From Lysobacteraceae bacterium NML93-0399 (lineage in GTDB: Bacteria > Pseudomonadota > Gammaproteobacteria > Xanthomonadales > Xanthomonadaceae), in contig NTJI01000003.1 in assembly GCA_002307375.1 (NCBI GenBank), positions 1-64,000 on the forward strand: 64,000 bases of DNA, given 5' to 3'. A model generated the notes under the pieces. It had not been told where the DNA came from. It did not search any database and worked only from the letters and a program-made list of their open reading frames with translations. The stretch's first letter is position 1. Each line of letters starts with the position of its first letter. The position numbers and the translations under genes were made by a program. This document shows, piece after piece, positions 45,371 to 53,860 of the stretch.

Positions 45371-46545
45371 TCCGCATCTCCGACATTGCCGGTCGCCGTT
45401 TCCACCTCGACCTCGTTCGGTGGTGCGGCCTCGCCGCCGGCCGCCGATTCGGCCGACTGCCCGCTGCTGGCATTGCCGCTGCCGAACTTCGAGCGGTAGC
45501 GACGCACGTATTCGCGCACCGCCACATTGTGCGCGGCGTAGGTCGGCGAGAACACATGGCGCCCGCTGCCGTCGCCCACGGCGACGAAGTACAGCGCGTC
45601 GCCATCGGCCGGATGCGTGGCGGCATGGATGGCCGCCGCGCCGGCCATCGCGATCGGCGTCGGCGGCAGGCCGTCGCGGGTGTAGGTGTTGTAGGGCGTG
45701 TCGGTCTGCAGGTCGCGGCGGCGGATATTGCCGTCGTAGGCCGTGCCCATGCCGTAGATCACGGTCGGGTCGGTCTGCAGGCGCATGCCGAGCTTGAGCC
45801 TGCGATTGAACACGCCCGAGATCGCCGGCCGCTCTTCGGCGATGCCGGTTTCCTTCTCGATGATCGAAGCGAGGATCAGCGCTTCCTCGCGACTGCGCAG
45901 TTCGAGCCCGTCCGCGCGCGCCTCCCAGGCCCGGTCGAGCGCGGCTTCGAGCGCTTCGTTGGCGCGACGCAGCAGGTCGATGTCGCTGTCGCCGGTCGTG
46001 TAGAGGTAGGTCTCCGGCAGGAAGCGGCCTTCGGGATGCACGCCGGACTTGCCAAGCGCGTCCATCAGCGCCGCATCGTCGAGGTCCTGCAGCGTCTGCA
46101 CCAGCGGCGTCGCGCGTCCGAGTGCGGTGCGCAGCTCGCGGATGTTCCAGCCCTCGACGATGGTGAAGCGGTGATGGACGACCTTGCCGTCGCGCATGCG
46201 CACCAGCAGGTCGCGCGGCGTGGTCGTCGGGTCCAGCGGGTATTCGCCGACCTGGATGCGCGCATCGGCGCCCAGCTCGCGTGCCAGCAGGCGCCACTCC
46301 AGCTCGTGACCCTCGACTGCACCCGCCTCGCGCAGGCGCGACAGCACGCGCGCGAACGAGTCACCCCGTGCGACGACGAGCGTGCCGTCCTGCGCCAGGC
46401 CCGACAGCGGCGCATCGGCGAAGCGGGTGTAGCGCGCATGCAGGACATAGGCGGCGACGGACGCGACCAGCGCAATGATGACCAGCCCGGCCAGCAGGAC
46501 CTTGAGCAAGCGGCGGCGGGGACGGGGCGTTGCGGGTTCGGTCAT
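45367..46545 (-). CDS. mltG: Endolytic murein transglycosylase MltG
   Basis: 392 residues. One membrane helix (about residues 14-35) is followed by a LysM-like domain and the YceG catalytic domain with the active Glu in ILASIIEKETG (~230). FNRRLKLGMRLQTDPTVIYG and PPTPIAMAGAAAI are also family marks. It cleaves nascent glycan strands and sets their length. The C-terminus carries an extra acidic, Ala/Glu-rich tail of ~35 residues. The start chosen, MTEPATPRPRRR, is the normal one; an ATG at 46608 would add an odd Arg/Pro stretch. Confidence 0.92.
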   Translation of the reverse strand: MTEPATPRPRRRLLKVLLAGLVIIALVASVAAYVLHARYTRFADAPLSGLAQDGTLVVARGDSFARVLSRLREAGAVEGHELEWRLLARELGADARIQVGEYPLDPTTTPRDLLVRMRDGKVVHHRFTIVEGWNIRELRTALGRATPLVQTLQDLDDAALMDALGKSGVHPEGRFLPETYLYTTGDSDIDLLRRANEALEAALDRAWEARADGLELRSREEALILASIIEKETGIAEERPAISGVFNRRLKLGMRLQTDPTVIYGMGTAYDGNIRRRDLQTDTPYNTYTRDGLPPTPIAMAGAAAIHAATHPADGDALYFVAVGDGSGRHVFSPTYAAHNVAVREYVRRYRSKFGSGNASSGQSAESAAGGEAAPPNEVEVETATGNVGDAE

Positions 46546-46763
46546 GGGCGGCGGTGGCCGTCGATGCAGTTGCGGGCGTGCAGGATACCGTGGCCGGCGG
46601 AACGGCATGCAGTCGCCGCGGCTGGCCGCACGGCTCGCCTGCGTCGAACAGCCGTCGATGCATTGCCGACGTCTGCGCGCATCTGCGGACCGGAGGCGGA
46701 TCCGCTTACGCGAGGGCGCGCCTGTGCGCGATCCGGGCGACCATCAGCACTCGACACATCGTG

Positions 46764-46790
46764 AATCGCGCGCAAGCGCGCTCCTACAGG
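46764..46790. repeat. Single copy of the GTAG-type palindromic repeat
   Basis: AATCGCGCGCAAGCGCGCTCCTACAGG is the right-hand arm of the repeat family seen four more times in this window as inverted pairs. It lies in the 252-base gap between mltG and pabB, where many relatives carry pabC. Nothing else is seen in that gap. Confidence 0.75.
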
Positions 46791-46797
46791 ACGCGCG

Positions 46798-48147
46798 TCA
46801 GCCCGCCAGACCAAGTGCCCGCAGCGTGCCGCGGGCCTTTGCACGGGTCTCGTCGAGTTCGCGCATCGGATCGGAATCGGCAACGATGCCGGCGCCGGTC
46901 CGGAAGCGCGCGGCATCGCCCTCGATCTCGGCGCTGCGGATCAGGATGTTGAGGTCGAGGTCGCCGTCGCGGTTGAGCCAGCCCATCGCGCCGGTGTAGG
47001 CGCCGCGGCCCTGCCCTTCGAGTTCGGCAATGATCTGCATGCAGCGCACCTTGGGGCAGCCGGTGATCGTGCCGCCGGGAAACACCGCGGCGATCGTGCG
47101 GCCTGGCGTCGCGTCCTCGCGCAGGCGGCCACGCACGTTGCTGACGATGTGGTGCACGTGCGCGTAGCTCTCCACGCACATCAGCTCGTCGACCTCGACG
47201 CTGCCCGGCACGCAGACGCGACCCAGATCGTTGCGTTCGAGATCCACCAGCATCACGTGCTCCGCGCGCTCCTTGGGATGGCCGACCAGTTCCTGCACGC
47301 GGGCGACATCGTCGTCGCCGTCGAAACGCGCGCGTGTGCCGGCGATCGGACGGGTTTCGACCAGATCGCCGCGCACCGACACCAGACGTTCGGGCGAGGC
47401 GCTGGCGACCGCCCAGCCCTCGCCCTGCACCAGGCCGGCGAACGGTGCTGGGTTGTGCGTGCGCAGGCGCGCGTAAAGCGCGGCCGATTCGAGCGCGCCG
47501 TCGAAGCGCGCCGTCCAGCCGCGCGAGAGGTTGGCCTGGAACACGTCACCGGCGGCGAGGTAATCGAGCACGCGGCGCACGCCGTCGGTGAAACGATCGG
47601 GCGCGTCCTCTTCGAGCGCGGCCGGATCACGCCACGGCGCGGGAGCCGCCACCGGCGCCTGCGCGGCCCCGACGAGTTCGGCGAGCAGGGTTTCGGTGCC
47701 GGCTTCGGCAACGGCGATGCATTCGCCCGTGGCATGGTCGCGCAGCACCGCGGCCGGGCAGCGCCACGCGACCGCCACCGGCAGGCCACCGACCGCGTGC
47801 GGCAGCGCCAGCACCGGCTCGACCTGCCCGGCCAGCTCGTAGCCCAGATACAGCGCCCAGCCACCGCGGAACGGCCAGCGCGGTTCCTCGCGTGGCGTGC
47901 GCAACGCCGACCAGGCGGCGTCGAGCGCATCGAGGAACGGCGCATCGACGCTCGCGCCCGTCGCGTCGCGGGTAACGCCGTCGGCATCGAGCTGCAGTCG
48001 TGTGCCGTCGGTCGCCAGCAGCAGATCCCAACGGGCGTGCGCGGTGCCGTGCGCGACCGACTGCAGCAGCAGCGGGTGGCGTGCGGGTGCGGCGCGCTGC
48101 AATGCCAGCAGATCGGTGTCAGCGGGAAGCGACTGGGTGATCAGCAC
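46798..48147 (-). CDS. pabB: Aminodeoxychorismate synthase component I (PabB)
   Basis: 449 residues of the chorismate-binding family: DVFQANLSRGWTARF, LVETRPIAGTRARF, VDLERNDLGRVCVPG, FPGGTITGCPKVRCM and a final GAGIVADSDPMREL. With a PabA glutaminase it makes 4-amino-4-deoxychorismate for folate. The N-terminal LLLQSVAHGTAHARWDLLLA fits PabB and not TrpE. However, the motif PIAGT has Ala where E. coli PabB has the nucleophilic Lys (PIKGT); Ala is the TrpE pattern. Operon position before mltG-tmk-holB supports PabB. No pabC gene follows. Confidence 0.85.
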   Translation of the reverse strand: MLITQSLPADTDLLALQRAAPARHPLLLQSVAHGTAHARWDLLLATDGTRLQLDADGVTRDATGASVDAPFLDALDAAWSALRTPREEPRWPFRGGWALYLGYELAGQVEPVLALPHAVGGLPVAVAWRCPAAVLRDHATGECIAVAEAGTETLLAELVGAAQAPVAAPAPWRDPAALEEDAPDRFTDGVRRVLDYLAAGDVFQANLSRGWTARFDGALESAALYARLRTHNPAPFAGLVQGEGWAVASASPERLVSVRGDLVETRPIAGTRARFDGDDDVARVQELVGHPKERAEHVMLVDLERNDLGRVCVPGSVEVDELMCVESYAHVHHIVSNVRGRLREDATPGRTIAAVFPGGTITGCPKVRCMQIIAELEGQGRGAYTGAMGWLNRDGDLDLNILIRSAEIEGDAARFRTGAGIVADSDPMRELDETRAKARGTLRALGLAG

Positions 48148-48172
48148 GAAGGTGCGTCCGGGCTCGTGGCGG

Positions 48173-50068
48173 TCAGCTGTCGAGTTCGGTCCAGCGCAGG
48201 TAGGCCGCGTCGAGCGCGTCCTGCGCCTGCTGCAGCGCCTGGCCGTGCGCAGCGATCGCGGACGGTTCCCGCTGGTAGAAGCCAGCGTCGTTCATCTCGC
48301 CGGTCATCGTCGCGATCTCGGTTTCCAGTGCGTCGATGCGCGCGGGCAACTGTTCGAGTTCGCGCTGGTCCTTGTAGCTGAGCTTGCGCTTGGACACGAC
48401 CGGCGCCTCCGCCACAGCCGGTGTCGAAGCGGCCTGCACCGCGCTCGCCGCGGATTTGGGTGCCAGCGTGGTCGCCGGCAGCGCCTCGCCCGGCTGCGGA
48501 CGCTGGCGCAGCCAGTCCTCGTAGCCGCCGATGTATTCGCCGACGTGGCCATCGCCTTCCATCACCAGCGTCGAGGTCACCACGTTGTCGAGGAAGTCGC
48601 GGTCGTGGCTGACCAGCAGCAGCGTGCCCGGATACTCGCCAAGCAATTCCTCGAGCAGCTCCAGCGTCTCGACGTCCAGATCGTTGGTCGGTTCGTCCAT
48701 CACCAGCAGGTTCGACGGCTGCGCGAACAGCTTGGCCAGCAGCAGACGGTTGCGCTCGCCGCCCGACAGGCGGGTGATCGGCGCGCGCGCGCGTTCGGGC
48801 GTGAACAGGAAATCCTGCAGATAGCCGATCGCGTGCTTGCGGGTGCCGTTGATCTCGACGAAATCCTGGCCCTCGGCCACGTTCTCCAGCGCGTTCCAGT
48901 CCTCGCGCAGCGTCGCGCGGTACTGGTCGAAGTACGCGATCTGCAGCTGCGTGCCCGAGCGCACCTCGCCGGCCTGCGGCTGCAGTTCGCCGAGCAGCAG
49001 CTTGAGCAGCGTGGTCTTGCCGGTGCCATTGGCACCGATCAGGCCGACGCGATCGCCGCGGAAGATCGTCGTCGAGAAATCACGGATCAGCTGGCGATCG
49101 CCGAAACCGAACGACACGTCGTTGAGTTCGACGACCTTCTTGCCGGAATTGCCGGCGGAGGCCGCGGCCATGCGCACGTTGCCGGTGAGGTCGCGGCGCT
49201 GCGCGCGTTCGACACGCATCGCCTTGAGCCGGCGCACGCGACCTTCGTCGCGGGTGCGGCGGGCCTTGATGCCCTGACGGATCCACGCCTCTTCCTGCGC
49301 CAGCAGCTTGTCGAAACGCGCCTGTTCCTGCGCCTCGGCGTTGAGCCGTTCTTCGCGGCGGCGCACGTAGTTGTCCCAGTCGCCCGGCCAGCTGGTGAGC
49401 TTGCCGCGGTCGATCTCGATGATCCGCGTGGCCAAGGAGCGCAGGAAGCGGCGGTCATGGGTGACGAAGACGATCGCGCCGGCCCACTGTTTGAGAAAAC
49501 CTTCGAGCCAATCGATTGCGGCGATGTCGAGATGGTTGGTCGGCTCGTCGAGCAGCAGGATGTCCGGCGCCGACACGACTGCGCGCGCCAGCAATACGCG
49601 CCGCTTCATGCCACCCGACAGCCGCGTGAACGCCGCATCGCCGTCGAGCTGCAGGCGCTCGAGCACCTCGGTCACGCGCTGGTCGATGCGCCAGCCGTCG
49701 AGCGCTTCGATGCGCGCCTGCACATCGGCCAGCGCGTCGTAGTCCTCGGCATGCAGCAGGCGGTGGTACTCGGCCAGCGCCGCGCCTGCCTCGCCCAGAC
49801 CACCGGCGACGACGTCGAAGATGCTGCCGTCCGCACCGGCGGGCACTTCCTGCTCCAGGCGCGTCACGCGCACGCCCTGCTCGCGGCGGATCTCGCCGTC
49901 GTCGGGCTTGAGTTCACCATCGATCAGGCGCATCAGCGTGGACTTGCCGGCACCGTTGCGACCGATCAGGGCGATGCGTTCGCCACGTTCGATCGACAGC
50001 TCGACACCGTCCAGCAGCAGGGGGCCGCCGACGCTGTAGTCGACGGCATTCAAGGTCATCAAAGGCAT
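48173..50068 (-). CDS. uup: ABC-F ATPase, Uup type
   Basis: ~631 residues with two ABC cassettes and no membrane helices. The first cassette has Walker A GRNGAGKST (residues 36-44), signature RLSGGMKRR and DEPTNHLD. The second has GANGTGKTT (~346), LSGGERNRLLLAK and DEPTNDLD. A charged linker between them and a C-terminal coiled coil (YKDQRELEQLPARIDALETE) are the Uup features. ABC-F proteins act on ribosomes; Uup also affects DNA stability. The start MPLMTL at 50068 follows relatives; an ATG at 50059 is possible. pabB ends at 48147, 25 bases away. Confidence 0.9.
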   Translation of the reverse strand: MPLMTLNAVDYSVGGPLLLDGVELSIERGERIALIGRNGAGKSTLMRLIDGELKPDDGEIRREQGVRVTRLEQEVPAGADGSIFDVVAGGLGEAGAALAEYHRLLHAEDYDALADVQARIEALDGWRIDQRVTEVLERLQLDGDAAFTRLSGGMKRRVLLARAVVSAPDILLLDEPTNHLDIAAIDWLEGFLKQWAGAIVFVTHDRRFLRSLATRIIEIDRGKLTSWPGDWDNYVRRREERLNAEAQEQARFDKLLAQEEAWIRQGIKARRTRDEGRVRRLKAMRVERAQRRDLTGNVRMAAASAGNSGKKVVELNDVSFGFGDRQLIRDFSTTIFRGDRVGLIGANGTGKTTLLKLLLGELQPQAGEVRSGTQLQIAYFDQYRATLREDWNALENVAEGQDFVEINGTRKHAIGYLQDFLFTPERARAPITRLSGGERNRLLLAKLFAQPSNLLVMDEPTNDLDVETLELLEELLGEYPGTLLLVSHDRDFLDNVVTSTLVMEGDGHVGEYIGGYEDWLRQRPQPGEALPATTLAPKSAASAVQAASTPAVAEAPVVSKRKLSYKDQRELEQLPARIDALETEIATMTGEMNDAGFYQREPSAIAAHGQALQQAQDALDAAYLRWTELDS

Positions 50069-50251
50069 CCGCACAGTGTAGCGCCCTGTTCACACCGGAC
50101 GTCCGTCGCATTCCCGGACATCCGCGCGCCGGAGCACGCCGACTTAGGGCTGGCCCTAGTTGGTCCCGCATGCCCATCGGGGTATCCAGTGTGGGTACTC
50201 CGGTCGCCCGCGCCTCACGCGCCGCCATCCGCCCCCTCCCAGGAGACGCCG

Positions 50252-51247
50252 ATGAATGCCATTTCTGCCGTTGGTGAACGCCCTTCCCTTCCCGCGCTCG
50301 ATGCCCAGGCCCCGCGTGGCCTGACGATCCAGTACGGCGACACCCTGTCGGGCATCGCCGCGAAGCTGGGGGTTCCGCTCGACAGGCTGCTGGCCGCGAA
50401 TCCGCAGATCCTGAATCCGGACGTCATCTATCCCGGCGACCAGCTCAACGTCCCGGGTGGCGCGGGTGGCGGCAATGCGGGTGGCGACTACACCGTGCAG
50501 TCCGGCGACACCCTGTCCGGCATCGCGGGCACGCACGGCGTGTCCCTGCAGTCACTGACCGCCGCCAACCCGCAGATCGCCAATCCGGACCTGATCTTCA
50601 TCGGTGACCGCATCCAGCTGCCCGGCGCCGGGGCACCTGATGGCGGCGGGGCGCCCGATGGCAGCACCGGTCCGGTGACGGGTCCGGACGCAACCGAGCC
50701 GGCTGCACCGGGCGGCGATGCCGGTGGCGTCACTGCCGCGCAGCTGCAGCAGATCGTGCCCCAGCTCAGTGCGAGCAAGGCCGAGGCGGTCGCGCCGCAT
50801 CTCAACGCCGCGATGGCCGAAGCCAACATCAACACACCCGAGCGCCAGGCGATGTTCATCGCCCAGCTGGCGCACGAGAGCGGCGGCTTCCACTACATGG
50901 AGGAAATCGCCAGCGGCGCGGCCTACGAGGGACGGACCGATCTGGGCAACACCCAGCCGGGCGACGGCGAGCGCTACAAGGGTCGCGGCTATATCCAGGT
51001 GACCGGCCGCCACAACTACACCGAGGCCGGACGCGCGCTCGGACTGGACCTGGTCAACAACCCGGAACTGGCCGCCCAGCCGGAGAACGCCGCGCGCATC
51101 GCCGCCTGGTACTGGGAGAGCCGTGGCATCAATGCCGCCGCCGACGCCGGCGACTTCACCCAGGTCACGCGCCTGATCAATGGTGGCACCAACGGCCTGG
51201 CCGATCGTCAGGCCTACTACGAGCGTGCAAGAGCGGCGCTGAGCTGA
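50252..51247 (+). CDS. LysM-LysM-GH19 protein without signal peptide
   Basis: 331 residues. Two LysM peptidoglycan-binding modules (residues ~23-67 and ~79-123) are joined by a Gly/Pro/Asp-rich linker to a GH19 domain (~159-331). Its catalytic Glu lies in IAQLAHESGGFHYMEE, and GRGYIQVTGRHNY is also typical. GH19 covers chitinases and lysozyme-like endolysins; the LysM pair points to peptidoglycan. The start at 50252 has AGGAGA six bases upstream and the N-terminus (MNAISAVGERPSLP) is not a Sec signal. Export by another secretion system or release on lysis is inferred. It stands alone, convergent with selO. Confidence 0.88.
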   Translation: MNAISAVGERPSLPALDAQAPRGLTIQYGDTLSGIAAKLGVPLDRLLAANPQILNPDVIYPGDQLNVPGGAGGGNAGGDYTVQSGDTLSGIAGTHGVSLQSLTAANPQIANPDLIFIGDRIQLPGAGAPDGGGAPDGSTGPVTGPDATEPAAPGGDAGGVTAAQLQQIVPQLSASKAEAVAPHLNAAMAEANINTPERQAMFIAQLAHESGGFHYMEEIASGAAYEGRTDLGNTQPGDGERYKGRGYIQVTGRHNYTEAGRALGLDLVNNPELAAQPENAARIAAWYWESRGINAAADAGDFTQVTRLINGGTNGLADRQAYYERARAALS

Positions 51248-51310
51248 TTGATCCGCAGGCGCTGGGCCCGCCAACCGCAACGGCGCGACCCGCTACGCGC
51301 CCGGCATTTC

Positions 51311-51380
51311 TGTAGGAGCGCGCTTGCGCGCGATGGGCTTCACCGGTCAAGCCCTATCGCGCGCAAGCGCGCTCCTACAA
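51311..51380. repeat. GTAG-type palindromic repeat, inverted pair
   Basis: TGTAGGAGCGCGCTTGCGCG begins the left arm and its inverted copy ends CGCGCTCCTACA; the two are separated by ~20 bases (GGGCTTCACCGGTCAAGCCC, itself self-complementary at the ends). It fills the gap between the converging GH19 and selO genes. It resembles the SMAG/REP elements moved by RAYT transposases. Confidence 0.8.
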
Positions 51381-51396
51381 GGGCCGCAATACGCCG

Positions 51397-52989
51397 TCAG
51401 GAACTGCAGGACAGCATCGAACACCCGGCCTTCGTCCGCGCCCAGTCCGGACGCTTCGCGGCGAACGCTTCGCGGCCCGGCTGGTCGTCGTAGGGCCGGC
51501 GCATCACGTCGAGCAGTTCGATGATGCGCGAGGGGTCGCCGGCCTCTGCGCGGTCGATCGCCTGCTGCGCCAGGTAGTTGCGCAGCACGAAGCGCGGGTT
51601 GGCCGCGCGCATGCGTGCACGCCGCGCTTCGGCCGATTCGCCGGTTTCGCCCAGGCGCGTGGCGTAGTGTCGCAGCCACGCGTCGAACTCGCCCCGCAAA
51701 CGGTCGCGCTTCTCCGCGTCGTAGTACGCCCTCGCCACCACATCCAATGACGGCGCGGCCGGATCGAGGTCGGCCAGGCCTCGGAAGAACAGCGTCATGT
51801 CGACCTCGCCGGCCTGCAGCAATCCATGCAGGCGCTGCATCAGCGCGACATCTCCGTCGCGGCAGTCCGGAAGCCCCAGCTTGGCCGCGATATTGCCGCG
51901 GTCCAACCGGGCGTACGTGTCCGCATAGGCATCCAGTCCGGCCTGCAGCGGCGTGATGTCGTCGAACAGCGGCGACAGCGCCTGACCCAGCCGCGAGAGG
52001 TTCCAGTGCGCCACGCGCGGTTGCCAGCCGAAGCGGTAACGACGGCCCTGGGCGTCAGTGGTGTTGGGCGTCCAGTCGGGATCGTAGTCGTCGATCCAGC
52101 CGTAGGGCCCGTAGTCGATCGTCAGGCCGAGGATCGACATGTTGTCGGTGTTCATGACGCCATGCACGAAGCCGACGCGCATCCAGCCGGCGACCATCGC
52201 CGCGGTGCGCGTGCAGACCTCGGCGAACCAGTCGCCGTACAGCGCTTCGCCCTCGCCCTCGCCTGCGAGATGCGGGAAATCACGTGCGATCGTGAAATCG
52301 ACGAGCTGCCTGAGCAAGGCGACATCGCCGCGCGCATACGGCAGTTCGAAATGCCCGAAGCGGATGAACGACGGCGCGACCCGGCAGACGATCGCCCCGG
52401 CCTCGGGGGCGGCGTTGCCGTCGTAGAACATGTCGCGCACGACTGCATCGCCGGTGGCGACCAGCGACAGGGCGCGCGTGGTCGGCACACCAAGGTGGTG
52501 CATGGCCTCGCTGCACAGGAACTCGCGGATGGACGAGCGCAATACCGCGCGACCGTCGGCGGTACGCGAATACGGCGTCGGCCCCGCGCCCTTGAGCTGC
52601 AGTTCCCAGCGGCGCCCGTCCGCGGCGACGCCCTCCCCCAGGGTGATCGCGCGACCGTCGCCGAGCTGCCCGGCCCAGTGGCCGAACTGGTGGCCGCCGT
52701 AGTTGGAGGCGTACGGCATCATGCCGGCGGCCAGGGCATTGCCACCGAAGACGTTGGCGAATGCGGTCGACGCGACGGTTGCGTCATCGAGGCCGAGCGC
52801 GTCGGCCATCTCGGGCGAATGCGCCAGCACGCGGGGCGCTGCGACCGGCGTCGGCAGTACCGGCGACCATAGCGCGCCTTCCACCTGGCGACGCCGCGAA
52901 CCGGTCTCGGAATCGCCCGGCAGGCTGCGGACGAATCGATTGTCCAGAGCGAGCCCCAGGTCCAGCGCGACGGTCGGAAACGTGCTCAT
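51397..52989 (-). CDS. selO: Protein adenylyltransferase SelO (YdiU)
   Basis: 530 residues of the SelO pseudokinase family, which transfers AMP to Ser, Thr or Tyr of redox-related proteins. Typical blocks are [24 protein letters not shown]-type [20 protein letters not shown], and [20 protein letters not shown] with the metal-binding Asn/Asp. The C-terminus GCSMLSCSS has Cys in place of the selenocysteine of eukaryotic SelO. Its ATG overlaps the stop of the GST-like gene (ATGA), so a redox-linked pair is translated together. Confidence 0.94.
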   Translation of the reverse strand: MSTFPTVALDLGLALDNRFVRSLPGDSETGSRRRQVEGALWSPVLPTPVAAPRVLAHSPEMADALGLDDATVASTAFANVFGGNALAAGMMPYASNYGGHQFGHWAGQLGDGRAITLGEGVAADGRRWELQLKGAGPTPYSRTADGRAVLRSSIREFLCSEAMHHLGVPTTRALSLVATGDAVVRDMFYDGNAAPEAGAIVCRVAPSFIRFGHFELPYARGDVALLRQLVDFTIARDFPHLAGEGEGEALYGDWFAEVCTRTAAMVAGWMRVGFVHGVMNTDNMSILGLTIDYGPYGWIDDYDPDWTPNTTDAQGRRYRFGWQPRVAHWNLSRLGQALSPLFDDITPLQAGLDAYADTYARLDRGNIAAKLGLPDCRDGDVALMQRLHGLLQAGEVDMTLFFRGLADLDPAAPSLDVVARAYYDAEKRDRLRGEFDAWLRHYATRLGETGESAEARRARMRAANPRFVLRNYLAQQAIDRAEAGDPSRIIELLDVMRRPYDDQPGREAFAAKRPDWARTKAGCSMLSCSS

Positions 52990-53660
52990 CGGCCCAGCTC
53001 GAACGGCCCGCCGGTTTCCTGCGCCCGCCGGTACGCCGGCCGCGCGTGGATGCGCTCGACGAATCGACGGATGTTGGGCCCGACATGGTCGCGCGCGCGC
53101 GCGACGGCGGCCTCCAGCGGGAAGCTCATCTGGATGTCGGCAGCAGTAAATCGGTCGCTGGCGAACCACTGGTAGGCGCCGAGTTCGTGTTCGACGTACT
53201 CGAGATGTGTCTTGAGCTGCGGGCCGATGAAGGTCTGCATGGCCTTGTCGGCGATGCCGCGGGCGATGGGCCTGGCGAAGAACGGCATCGGCGCGCTGCG
53301 CAGTCGGTTGAACACCAGCGACAGCAGCAGCGGCGGCATCGCCGAGCCTTCGGCGTAGTGCAGCCACTGTCGGTAACGCAGTTGCTCGTCCTCGTCGTCC
53401 GGTGCGGGCGAGAGCACGTGGCCGGCGTCGAAGCGATCGACCAGCGTTTCGATGATCGCGCCCGACTCCACGAGCCGACGGCCGTCCAGCTCGAGGATCG
53501 GGGACTTGCCCAGCGGATGGACGTCACGCAGTGCCTGCGGTGCCAACATGGTCTTCGGGTCGCGCATGTAACGGACGACCTCGTAGGGCTGGTCGAGCTC
53601 TTCGAGCAGCCAGAGCACGCGCTGGGAGCGCGAATTGTTCAGGTGATGCACGCGGATCAT
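52986..53660 (-). CDS. Glutathione S-transferase-like protein
   Basis: 224 residues. The N-terminal thioredoxin fold begins [20 protein letters not shown], with Ser at the usual catalytic position and the cis-Pro/glutathione contacts in [20 protein letters not shown]. An all-helical C-terminal domain follows ([20 protein letters not shown]). Substrate unknown. Coupling to selO suggests both act in redox balance; E. coli SelO AMPylates glutaredoxin, so a glutathione link makes sense, but it is an inference. Confidence 0.88.
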   Translation of the reverse strand: MIRVHHLNNSRSQRVLWLLEELDQPYEVVRYMRDPKTMLAPQALRDVHPLGKSPILELDGRRLVESGAIIETLVDRFDAGHVLSPAPDDEDEQLRYRQWLHYAEGSAMPPLLLSLVFNRLRSAPMPFFARPIARGIADKAMQTFIGPQLKTHLEYVEHELGAYQWFASDRFTAADIQMSFPLEAAVARARDHVGPNIRRFVERIHARPAYRRAQETGGPFELGR

Positions 53661-53860
53661 GCAGAAGTCTCGTAGGGCGCCGACCGGGACGGCGTTGGCG
53701 GCGATGGGTCGAACAGCCTGCGCCTGCGATGCGCCTCGCACGTGAACGCCAGCCATCGGAACGACGGCCGATTCTGCATGTCAAAATTGGCGACAAGCGC
53801 GGCGGTTTACACTATGCGGTTCCCCGACCGGCCACCGCCGGCGCTACGAGAGACCGCATC

